In this document: positions 10,103 through 18,943 of the stretch, piece after piece
Position numbering within the stretch: position 1 is the stretch's first letter
Layout: every line of letters begins with the position of its first letter
From: Chromera velia
Taxonomy: Eukaryota; Sar; Chromeraceae
Assembly: GCA_018398765.1 (NCBI GenBank)
Contig: JAHBMJ010002269.1
Span: 1 to 20,721 of the forward strand
Direction: 5' to 3'
Length of the DNA: 20,721 bases
The notes under the pieces: generated by a model
The model's input: the letters and a program-made list of their open reading frames with translations, nothing else
What the model was told of the DNA's origin: nothing
The model's database searches: none
Position numbers and translations under genes: made by a program

Positions 10103-10449
10103 GGTATGTACTCTCAGTTCTAGGCTAGAGACGAGAGATCGTACTATGGAGTCAGCTCTATAGAAAGGAGTCTGTCGAGTTCACTAAGGAGAGTATGAGT
10201 CTTGCCTTTCTTTATGGCTCTCTGCTTCTGTTGTTTGAATCAGTCTTCTTTGTCTTAACTGCATATACATGTGTTCTGATCGATCTATATCGGTTGATTT
10301 ATCTGGTTAGGGACCATTGTATGGATTTAATTCTTTGGCTTTTGCTTTGCCTGCGCGCTCTCCTTCTAAGTTGATCCGACCTTGCATTTGTCAGTCAGAC
10401 GTAGTCATGCGGTGGCGGGATACTGAGATATTGGACCCATCAGGGCCGA
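10103..10449 (+). mobile_element. 5'-truncated retroelement, 3' terminal segment copy B
   Basis: A 347-bp direct repeat of 7684-8039 with the same 3' end (CATCAGGGCCGA) and an abrupt 5' junction. It fits insertion by target-primed reverse transcription that stopped early. No clear target-site duplication is visible, and the flanks of the two copies differ. Copies A and B differ at scattered positions, so they came from separate insertions of one family. Confidence 0.85.
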
Positions 10450-10859
10450 GGGGGTAAGCTCAATATTATCATCATTAATATAGGAAAGTCGTTAAAGAAG
10501 TGATTGAACCAGATGGATGGACTACATCCAAGTACAATAACCCCAGCTGATTGTACACAAACCAACTGACTCAGCACAAAGCGTATAAGCACCAAAAGAG
10601 TTCAGGTTTCATCAGCAGCCTTTTGCCCCTCTGCCACATGGCCTCAGATGAGTCAGATCAAAACCAGAAAATCATTCTGCTGAAGGAAAAACTAGAGAAA
10701 AAATGATGCCGAGTGTGTTTTTTCTTTAATTGTATTCAATTGTAAACCGTTTGCGGTACAAGCTTTAGCACAGGCTAGACCTGTGTAGGCTGGAAGGTCT
10801 GAGATGTCTAGCCGCTTTCTCTACCAATCGAATCTCTAACGCTTTATTTGGATGCTGTA
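10450..10859. other. intergenic, no confident gene
   Basis: Contains the short + frame 10638-10706 mentioned for the interrupted gene. Otherwise no domain, RNA gene or repeat is recognised. Confidence 0.4.
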
Positions 10860-10867
10860 CATCGAAC
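10860..10867. repeat. hAT target-site duplication, left copy
   Basis: CATCGAAC, identical to 12840-12847 on the other side of the element. Eight bases is the hallmark duplication length of hAT transposons. Confidence 0.88.
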
Positions 10868-10881
10868 CATGGTTACCAAAC

Positions 10882-10923
10882 GGATAGTACATTATACTAT
10901 CGGATAGTACAATAGGATAGTAC
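10882..10923 (+). repeat. left subterminal GGATAGTAC motifs
   Basis: Three copies of GGATAGTAC at 10882-10890, 10902-10910 and 10915-10923, with a GTAC-type palindromic core. hAT transposases commonly bind short repeated subterminal motifs, so these are candidate binding sites. Confidence 0.7.
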
Positions 10924-11156
10924 CTGATGTACCTAAGGGGGGGAGGGGCCGGGTATACCTCATACTTATAATACACCTATATACTTACTATATAACTATA
11001 AAAAATTTAAATAACTGAAAATCAATTAGATCAATTATAGTCAATCAATCATTAAGGCTAGGAGAAATGCTAGAAGAAATCAATAATGCAGTTACTCTAT
11101 GAAGCATATACGATGTTCAGACAGAGTCAGTCTAAATCAGTCAGTCATGCAGTCAA

Positions 11157-11824
11157 TCAGGCAGACTCCTCCATTTCGTCCATCCATCCCTTCACAATCC
11201 TACACGGAGTGGCCTCGTAGCAGGACCAAGCCTCATTGATGGTGCCATAATGCGCTTTTGCATACGCTCTTTGGCACTCTTTCGAACAGAAGCACACAAA
11301 CCCGCAACGAGTGCACTTGTTAGAAGAAGCATATCCACAGTGCGTGTAATACTTTAAATTTCACCGTCCCCTACCAGAAGTAAAGTGGAGTCTCCCCAAC
11401 AGATATCTACGATGCAGGGCCAGTCCTTCTTACACCACTTCATCTTAAGTAGACAGTATCTCCACCCCTCCTCCGAGACGTCCTCCTGGCGAACCTTCTG
11501 TAGGTTCCAGATCACCTTACCTGGTCCAATCTTACCAGGAAGGAAACGGACTCCCAAGCCGTGGTGCACGTTGATGTCAAAGACTTGAAGGAATCCCAGG
11601 AGGGTCTCCTCAAGCCTGATCGAGTTCAGGAGTTCTGGACTGGTCAGTTCGAGCAAACGATCCCGGGCTTTTTCTGGATCCTCTTCAATTGTGCACTCCT
11701 GCACGAAAAACCCGAACTTGTAAGCCGTAACGAACGGCGGAGGAAACGAAATGAATCTGGACCTGAGCGTAGCATGCATAATCCTCTGACGCATTTACTC
11801 TCTACCAAACAGAATCACGTCCAT
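11157..11824 (-). pseudogene. MYND zinc-finger protein, frameshifted, inside the hAT element
   Basis: The main minus-strand frame (11794 down to 11354) encodes a well-formed globular region (ECTIEEDPEKARDRLLEL, GLGVRFLPGKIGPGKV, WPCIVDICWGDSTLLLVGDG). At about 11360 the frame shifts, and the next frame to the TGA at 11157-11159 gives CGYASSNKCTRCGFVCFC, then SKECQRAYAKAH and a final WSC. That is seven of the eight zinc ligands of a MYND finger. The change is explained by one missing base in an A run. An upstream ATG at 11822-11824 (MDVILFGRE) is separated by an in-frame TAA, or by a possible 36-nt intron. MYND fingers bind proline-rich protein partners. The N-terminal domain is unrecognised. 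Confidence 0.65.
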
Positions 11825-12058
11825 CTTTCTCAGAGTATGTATGTGTGAGCTCATAAGAGGCTACGGACAGCGCCCTCTAATTGATGAATTTTGTGGTGTT
11901 TCAGACTGAGATGAGCTTGACCCGCCAGAACCAAGAAGCACGCATTTTCAATTTTTGAGCGTGCCATCATTTCCTTCGATTTCCTCCAACGTCAAATCTC
12001 TTTTGCATTTGAAATTCTGTATTGGTTAAGAATTATTTTCTGAAAAATTCTTTTCTAG

Positions 12059-12497
12059 AATTCTTGACAAGCTCAAGCAAGTCGCCTCCTCGATTTGCTC
12101 GCTGTTGTGGTGGGACTTGGAGGTTCTCATCAAGCAGGTTCCAAAGAATGCCGCCATGGGGAAGAAGGTCTTCTCTCTGATCAACGCATCTGGGACCACT
12201 GAGCAGGCTTGATGAAGCCTTGGTCGTTATATGATCATGTCTACAAAGACAAGAGAAACCGTTTGACACAGGAACACCAGAATCTGGAGGTACGCACCTA
12301 CACGAACCTCCGCCTCCTCCCCTGCACCAGAAGCAGGCGGGAGTCCCGATATCCAAGACGCGAATCCACGGCATTGGGGCCCTGGGTTTGTGCGAGTGGG
12401 AGGATTGGTATGTATTTGATGCAGACTCCGAGGGAGAGCTCTTGGAGGCTCACTTGGAGGCGTTTGGTCTGCGCTCCCACGAGGGGGCTGTTTGACG
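12059..12497 (+). pseudogene. hAT transposase C-terminal dimerisation domain (broken)
   Basis: A polypyrimidine tract and TTTTCTAG acceptor at 12051-12058 precede the first block, LDKLKQVASSICSLLWW, through VPKNAAMGKKVFSLI to GTTEQA, then TGATGA at 12210-12215. From TGG 12221 the next frame resumes with WSLYDHVYKDKRNRLTQEH and VRTYTNLRLL. This matches the hAT C-terminal signature: WW, S-x-x-x-E-x-x-W-S, K-x-R-N-R-L, then N-L-R-L. A third frame (12381-12491) gives GIGALGLCEWEDWYVFDADS and ends in TGA. The N-terminal BED finger and the RNase-H-like core are absent, so most of the gene was deleted. The domain normally holds transposase multimers together. Confidence 0.8.
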
Positions 12498-12739
12498 GAG
12501 GGGGGGGAGGGAAGGGTATTAATAGGGGAGGGGTATTCAGCGAAGTGAACTCTGTGGTGCACGCGCTCCTTCTCATTCATTCACTCATTCTAGAGGCCCT
12601 ACAGATGTTCTAACTAGTCCTAACTATCAAAAAATCTTCTAAATATGTTATCAAACGTTAAACTCTGCCTAGATACTGCGTAATAGTTGATAGATAGCCT
12701 ATAACGCTTAGAAAATACTAATATTAATTAATATTTATT

Positions 12740-12830
12740 GATAGTACTGTTAGGATAGTACATTGTACTATCACATTGGGTACAAGGGGTCTTAGTATGT
12801 TGGAATTCCAGTATAGTATCGTGTACTATG
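12740..12830 (+). repeat. right subterminal GATAGTAC / GTACTATC motifs
   Basis: GATAGTAC at 12740-12747, GGATAGTAC at 12753-12761, inverted GTACTATC at 12765-12772 and GTACTATG at 12823-12830. It matches the left-end motif family and supports both ends belonging to one element. Confidence 0.65.
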
Positions 12831-12839
12831 GCAACTATG

Positions 12840-12847
12840 CATCGAAC
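12840..12847. repeat. hAT target-site duplication, right copy
   Basis: CATCGAAC, identical to the left copy at 10860-10867. Confidence 0.88.
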
Positions 12848-13331
12848 ATTCGGCATTGGGGCGCTTGACCAATCTTCCGGACATAAATCGTATTCCCTAG
12901 CCTAATCCTAACATAGCGCGGGAAGTAGCGGGAGAGCATCTTATGCAAAAGTTATCAATTATATAATAAATCAATAAGTGCAATTTAAGTGTATTTCAAA
13001 TGAAACTTAAGCGTATTTAGCCTATTACTTGGCTAGTTATGCATTGTATTTCTACAAGCCAGCTTAATCTTACAAATGTAAAGTGTATAAATGAGTACCC
13101 CTTTTTAAATTTCATTTCCTGTTTCTTTGCATCTAGAAGAAAAATCACCGGCGCTGTTTGTGCAGAGTAGATGAGCAAAGTTGATAAGTCTCGATTTCCA
13201 CTCTTTTACATACATCTTTGTTCACCTTGAGCGAGCTCAACCCCATTTTCAGAGTCCCAAGCCGTCCCAAATCAGTTGAATTAGCGGCATTCCGAAGAAC
13301 AGCTAGAGACGCTTAATTGAAAATCTTTGAA
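12848..13331. other. AT-rich intergenic, 3' flank of tRNA-binding protein gene
   Basis: AT-rich between about 12950 and 13120. It lies downstream of the minus-strand gene ending at 13332, so it should hold that gene's 3' untranslated region. No open frame or RNA gene is recognised. Confidence 0.5.
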
Positions 13332-14592
13332 TCACGAGATGGAACCGTTGGTGATGCTGTCGACTGTGCAAGGCCCTGCCGACGTCGTAAAGGGAGCGTC
13401 CTGCAGGCAGGCAGCCGTTAGTGGGGAAACAGATAAACGAATGAAAGAGTAAATGAGTAAACGCATAAATGAATAAATGAATGGACAAGTGAACCAATGA
13501 ATGGATCGACACGGACACTCAGAGGCTGGTCTATGAAGGGAAAAAAAGACAATGCATATAATAGAAACAGAGCACAAGAGAGGAAAGGATCATTCAAAAA
13601 GCGAAGACACTGGGGGGTCATCTGCATCGGAGCCTCTCCAAAATTAATAAGTGACGTCAGAAGAAATCAGGTGGCCGCAAATTTAAACCAGACAGGGAAC
13701 AACGTCCTTTCCCTCTCGCATGCTCTTTCTCACCTTGAAGAGCGCCGTTTTCTTTTCGTCAGTCCTGAACTGTGGCTGAATTTCCTCGAACGCCTTCTTT
13801 TTCGGGTTCAACTGGGGCTCGGGCTCTCCGTCATGGCCTGGCCACTTGACCAGTTCTCCGATCTGCAGTCGTTCGTTCGTTCACTCATTTCTTCAAACTG
13901 GTCATACACTTTTCCGTGCTTTCATGCATGCAGGGGCCAATGTATGAGCTCACCCAGCCGTCGTCGGTGAACGAGAAACTATACGCGCAAGTAACAAAAC
14001 AAAAAGAACCACGCCTATCACATCATCAAGAGTGTGCATTATACACGATGTCACACACGAGCAAAACAGTCACTCTCAGCAACACCGGCAGCAACAAGAG
14101 AGAGAGCCGGAGAGTCACACGTCTCACACGAAGCTCACACCCGGAACCCTCTCGAACCACCCCCCCCCACTCTTCCCGAAAGCAGTTACGAGAAGCAGAA
14201 CAGAACAGTCCAGAACAGAGAATGCAGGAAGGAGGAAGAAGACGGACCAAACAACGCCACGTAAAAGGGTTGCAAGAAAAGACACTGGCGTGTGGCTGGC
14301 TGTCTACATCCGTAGCCGAATTTCAACAAACCAACAGAAAGGACAGAAGAAAACAAAAAGGGCCAACATTTTCGTTCCAGAGCTCTCTCTTGTCCCGTCT
14401 CCGACTCTGAACCCCTAGCTTGCAAGCGCGTACGGACCTTTGCTCCCTCCGGAGGGCGAACCAATTCGACTTTCTTTCCGTCGTCGCTCTTGGCGCAGAG
14501 GACCATGCCGTGTGAGGGGAAACCAACGAGAGGACGCGCCTTCAGATTCGCAAGCACCAGCACCCGCGCATTCTGTGTCCTCACACGCACAC

Positions 14593-14623
<31 letters not shown>

Positions 14624-16790
14624 GGCAGACAGACAGACAGACAGACAGACACACAGACACACAGACAGACAGACAGAGGGGAGAAGCAACCAGAGTGGGT
14701 TGGAGCTGTAGAACGTGAAGCCATTCAGGTGCACCCACAGTGCAGTGTGCTTCCGTAAAAAGAAGAGTCAAGAAAAGGAAGTTGAAAACACCCTGGCGGA
14801 GAAAAACGGAGACGGCAACTTGGTTTGCATGTTTCGAATGGACCTCGTTGCACGAAATAAACTTTGCCGGCGACTCATATCCGGAAAGATGGGTAGAGAG
14901 AGAGAAAGACGGACAGACAGACAGACAGAGTCAGGTAGAATCACAGGCATCATGCGCTGACCATCATTCCTTCTTCAGGCACAAAACCAACGAGTCCAGA
15001 GGCGATCTGTCGGGGTTTCTCCTCCCCGATGTCGATCTCCTCGCACCAGAGCTTGTCTGCCTCCGGGTGCTTCCAGACCTTCACAATCTTTCCCACGCGC
15101 ACCTCCAGCCGCGTCACATCACCAAGGGGGCGATCGTCGCCCGCGGCCTTCCCACCCCCCCCTCCCTTCCCTCCTGCATCACCACCTGCGAACAGGACGA
15201 GCCAAACCAGACAAGACAGACCAACAGAAATCGATGTGACGGAGAGGAAAAGTGCGCGATGGAGTGGGAGAGCGTGATGGCTGAAGAGCAGTTACCTCTT
15301 GCAGACTTCCATCTTTCAGTAACCGATTGCAGATGGACACTCCCACTCGTGGCACGTAATGCTGCCGAATGCTTGTGCCTCTTCATTGTCCTCATCTCTT
15401 CAAGTCTGTCTGCGAGAAGGGAAGATAGAAGGGAGCTCTTCCCCTCGATTACAAAAAATTGATTCCACGACGGTTGCTTTCCTTTTCTTCGACTCCCTCG
15501 AGGGAGATCCTTCCTGTCTCTCCTAGCTATCTTCCATGCAGTCTGCCTAGCTGCCTCCTTCAGCGACGCTTTCTGTCTCTTCCTTGCTTCCGTCCTCCTC
15601 TTCAATCCTCTTAATTCTTTTCTCGTCGATTTTCTTGCTCTGCTGTGTTTCGTTCGGTGCGTAGGTACGTTATGTTGTCCCTTTCTTCAGAAATTTTCCT
15701 TCTGTCCAAATATCGCTCGCTCGCTCCTGTCTCTCGTCCCCACCCGCAGCGCCTGACCTTTTTTCTCCTTGCCCTGCAGACTCAACGAAATCAAGGAGCA
15801 GACAGGGAAGAGACAGACAGAATATATCACAGACTGAAATAGGAAAAACAAAAGAAAACATGGTGACGAAGGGAAAACGGAGGCGGACGAAGGAGCGTGA
15901 ATGTGATGAGGTTATGGTCGACTTCCGACCACCGAAACCAATGCAAGACTGTGTTTCGTTCATCTGAAGGCAGGAGCAAGTCTGCATAGGTCCTCCCTGC
16001 TCGTCTGCGTTCCTTTCACCGTATTCTCCCTCACTTTTCCTGTCGTAAGTCCATATCGACGCATCTGAAACAACCTCAGCTCTGCACACCGTACACCCTA
16101 ATCTCTCTCTGCGAGCGTTTGCACATGCCTTGCCACATATACAGAGCGAAGTTTCCTTGGCGTGTCTTTGTGTGAGTTTCCACCCGTGTTTTCTTTTAAC
16201 GCAAAAATGCTCTCTATTTGTGTGTGTTAAATTGGCCTGTCTGGCTTGTGCAAAGATTCATGCAGTCACACAAACGTTGTTCAAATTTCTTACCTCCTTC
16301 TTCTTCTTTCCCTCCCCGCCTTCCGCTGCTGCCGCCGCTGCTTTATCGGCTTCTCCCTTCCCCTTCCCCTCTTTCTGGGCCTTGTCTTTCTCCTTCTTCG
16401 GACTCGCATCCTGCAGGCAGGCAGGTAGGCAGGCAGAAGGGAAAGGCATTCATGGAGGGCATCAGGTAAACGTCTCTCTCTGGCAGAGAAAGAAACTGAG
16501 AGGAGAGGAGAAGGCAGCCAAGCAGAGAAGAAATCTACACAAGAAGCAGGAATTGCATGTGGACTGCAACATCCTTCTCCTAGCTGTCCTTTTTCTCCTT
16601 CCACACCCCCTGTGAACTCATTTTCCGAACTTAATTCCCTTCAATTTGCACCGAGTCCCCCCCCCCTGACCTGAGAGATGGGGACGAGGTCCAAACCGTC
16701 AGAACACTCCAGAACGCCTGCATGGAGTCACGGAAAGAAGATAGAAACAAAGAAATCCAGAACGCCTGCATGGAGTCACGGAAAGAAGAT

Positions 16791-16821
<31 letters not shown>

Positions 16822-18075
16822 AATCCAGAACGCCTGCATGGAGTCACGGAAAGAAGATAGAAAGAAAGAAAGAAATCCAGAAAGAAAGAAAATGGAGGGA
16901 AGACTCTAGTGAGTGAATGCGAAAGAAGAAAAAGGGGAAAAGGAAAGCGGATGAGGGAGGAAGGGTCTTGACGCGAAGTGGCCTTTTCCTTTCGCCTGTC
17001 GCGTGCATCCACTTCCTTATTTCTTCCTCCTTCCTCTTCCTACGTTCCGCGCATTCTAGAACGGGGGCAAGGGCGGGAGTGCAGCTGGATGGGGAGATGC
17101 GTGAGGGAAGGGAAGGGAAGGAAAGGGGAAAGAGAGAGGAGGCAGTGGAGGGAAAAAAGAAGGAGGGATGGGAACGGAAAACAAAGGACGGAAGGAAGAC
17201 TGTGTGTGTTGCCCAATGCCTCCTCTGGGTCATCTGACTGGTTGACTCTGGGAGTCAGTTGACGTGAAAAAGGTGGGGGAAAGGAACAAAGGGAACTGAG
17301 CAAAACCCTTCACAGAATGCCAAAGAGACACTGGCTCGTCCTGCTGCCCCACTGACCAGCTAGGTGCTGCAGGTGGTCAAACCACCGCGTCAGATTGCAC
17401 ATTTCTAGTCGTGCTTCAGGGGAAGCCTTCTTCATCCAGGCATGCACGGAGGGAAAGAGGGCAAGGTCTGCGAGAGTCAGATTGGAAGTTGACGCAATGA
17501 AGGTCCGTGTGAGAAGGTGCGCATTCAGCGCGGCGAGGGCCTCCTTGTCTTTGTCATCGGGTTGAAAGGAGAACTGGTGTTTGAGGGCAAAGTCCAACCA
17601 CTGGTCCACCTGGGCCCGCCCATACGTGTCTGGATTCTGCACGATTGTTGCGAACTTGCTCTTCGACGCCAGATAGTCGAGAATCGTCAGGGGCTGTGTG
17701 AGGACTTTCGCGTCTTTTGTGTAGAGACGGGGAAGCTGCACAGAGGAGGGGGAGAAGAGGTCAGGAGGCCCACTCTTCGCAAGTGGAAAAACGCAATCAC
17801 GTAGACCAGGTGGGGAAGGGGCATAGAGGAGAGGGGCGTCAAAAGAATTGACCCAAACGAGAGGCAAGCGGGTGGGGTGGAGGAAATGGACAAAACATAA
17901 ATCGGAGACGGAAAACAGAAAACTCCGCACCAGTCACCTCGGGCAAATTGAGAAGCTTCTTGGTCGCATCCGAAAATTTGCACACACTCACAACTTTGTC
18001 GCTACTGAGGCGAAGATAGTTGGCGACCAAACCGAGCACCCTGCCGGTCGGCGACCCGTCGATCACCAGTTCCAT
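13332..18075 (-). CDS. tRip/AIMP-like tRNA-binding protein (GST-like + EMAPII domain)
   Basis: Exons (+ coordinates): 17938-18075, 17357-17735, 16294-16410, 14962-15185, 14438-14572, 13734-13862, 13332-13400. Exon 1 starts [16 protein letters not shown] and is a short GST-N-like part. Exon 2 is a GST-C domain ([50 protein letters not shown]) like AIMP3/EEF1E1 and Arc1p. Exon 3 is a Lys/Ala/Glu linker. Exons 4-7 form a full EMAPII-type domain: [80 protein letters not shown], ending ITNGSIS. This architecture matches apicomplexan tRip/p43, which binds tRNA and scaffolds aminoacyl-tRNA synthetases; at the plasma membrane of Plasmodium it imports tRNA. All introns are GT-AG and most junctions keep frame. 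The flanks of the linker exon do not (exon 2 ends in phase 1, the linker reads in phase 0), so small exons or other splice sites are missing there. About 400 residues. Confidence 0.87.
13403..13415 (-). repeat. CTGC tetranucleotides at last 3' splice site
   Basis: On the coding strand the last intron ends CTGCCTGCCTGCAG, immediately before the GAC codon of the final exon. The repeat supplies the pyrimidine tract and the AG. Confidence 0.75.
13435..13505. repeat. AATGA-type simple repeat in intron
   Basis: Degenerate AAATGAATGA and AAACGAATGA units within the 333-nt last intron (13401-13733). Confidence 0.6.
14592..14678 (-). repeat. (CTGT)n microsatellite at a 3' splice site
   Basis: About 20 tetranucleotide units, ACAG on + and CTGT on the coding strand, with a few variants. 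It lies in intron 14573-14961 and ends about 20 bases before its 3' splice site, so it forms the pyrimidine tract of that intron. Confidence 0.9.
16411..16437 (-). repeat. CTGC tetranucleotides at the linker exon 3' splice site
   Basis: On the coding strand the intron before the Lys-rich linker exon ends TGCCTGCCTACC, then TGCCTGCCTGCAG. It is the same CTGC motif as at the last exon. Confidence 0.8.
16708..16890. repeat. compound minisatellite with GAAA tracts in intron
   Basis: Three copies of a unit containing CCAGAACGCCTGCATGGAGT start near 16708, 16756 and 16824. They are separated by GAAA tracts of different length, and a partial fourth copy lies near 16877. It lies within the intron 16411-17356. 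Confidence 0.85.
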
Positions 18076-18943
18076 GACTGACGGCCAGGCTCCTGTGCGT
18101 CAGTCCACTTTCACACTTGCCGTGTCTTTTCCAAACGACCAGAAACGGAGAGGAGTGCTAGCTTCGGCTTTACTGCACGGCACAGTGCACGGTCACGGAA
18201 TGTGAAAGTGTGGCCTGGAGCAGTGTTGTCGGTAAGCAGTACGTCTGTCAGAATAATGACAGAATATGCATGACTCAGAAACGGATTGAATTGAGTTCTT
18301 TGGCAGGCCGCGCAGCAATCGACCTGCAAAGGAAACGCGCGGATTAGAGTCCGCGCGGCCCGCGGCCCCCGTGCCCGACCATGCATGCATGCATGCACCC
18401 TCGCGCGACGCCGCGCCGGCCTGCATGCATGCATGGGGCCCCACCCCAGCCACACGCCGCGCGCGGGTTGGTGCGCGCGCGCGCGACAACCAATATTAAT
18501 ATACGGAGCAGTTACTCTCGAACATTGTCGAACAGAAGCTTTGATCATTCCACTGAGGGTTCCATCGATCTGCTTTCACAGTCCTCTGAGGAAGAGCACG
18601 CTTCCAACTACATGCACCCCCTATCTGAACGGGTCAATGGGACGACGTTCTACGATCATGAGAGACCCAATTCAGTCTGAACAACACTTACTGAACGCTG
18701 AGTGAACGTTGCACTACAACCACCTTCCTCCACCAAGAAACTCCGAAGAAGTATCCTCCGAAGCGTTATAAAAAGCACACATCCTGCCTCATTTCTTTCT
18801 ACCAGCTGTTTTCTTTTTGTTGAGACGCTAATTTCCATCAAGACCTGTTTACTCTTTCCGTCATGAGAAGGCAGATCTGTTCCTTTTCATTCAACTTGTT
18901 GGTGAGATAAGATAGACCAAGCTGTCTATCGGGTCGAGGACCG
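18076..18943. promoter_or_regulatory. divergent intergenic region with TGCATGCA cluster
   Basis: 868 bp separate the two divergent start codons. Five overlapping TGCATGCA sites form two clusters (18382-18397 and 18422-18433) flanking GC-rich CGCGCG sequence, and the whole block is nearly palindromic. TGCATGCA is a known binding motif of apicomplexan AP2-family factors, and it is enriched in promoters of several apicomplexans. It could control either gene or both. Open frames here are accidental. Confidence 0.6.
18767..18773 (+). promoter_or_regulatory. TATA box of the secreted repeat protein gene
   Basis: TATAAAA lies 171 bases upstream of ATG 18944. A start about 30 bases downstream would give a 5' untranslated leader of roughly 140 bases. 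Direct evidence is only the motif and its position. Confidence 0.45.

Larger units (their letters stand above)
10868..12839 (+). mobile_element. hAT-family DNA transposon, 1,972 bp, non-autonomous
   Basis: The element is bounded by an exact 8-bp duplication (CATCGAAC). Its ends are inverted: left CATGGTTACC (10868-10877), right GGCAACTATG (12830-12839), whose complement is CATAGTTGCC. The two ends match at 8 of 10 positions, and both show the hAT pattern of A at position 2 and G at position 5. GATAGTAC motifs cluster just inside both ends. The interior holds the C-terminal part of a hAT transposase on + and a MYND-finger gene on -. The transposase is truncated and broken, so mobility would need an enzyme from elsewhere. 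Confidence 0.88.

Noticed and set aside
13497-13970. 157-codon + strand open frame
   Set aside because: It is antisense to the LNPKKK exon of the tRNA-binding domain, which is strongly family-like.
14032-14734. Several + and - frames across the CAGA array
   Set aside because: They lie in introns of the tRNA-binding protein gene or are simple-repeat translations.
18111-18680. Overlapping frames in the divergent intergenic region
   Set aside because: Rich in His, Ala, Arg and Cys from TGCATGCA and CGCG repeats, with no coding character.
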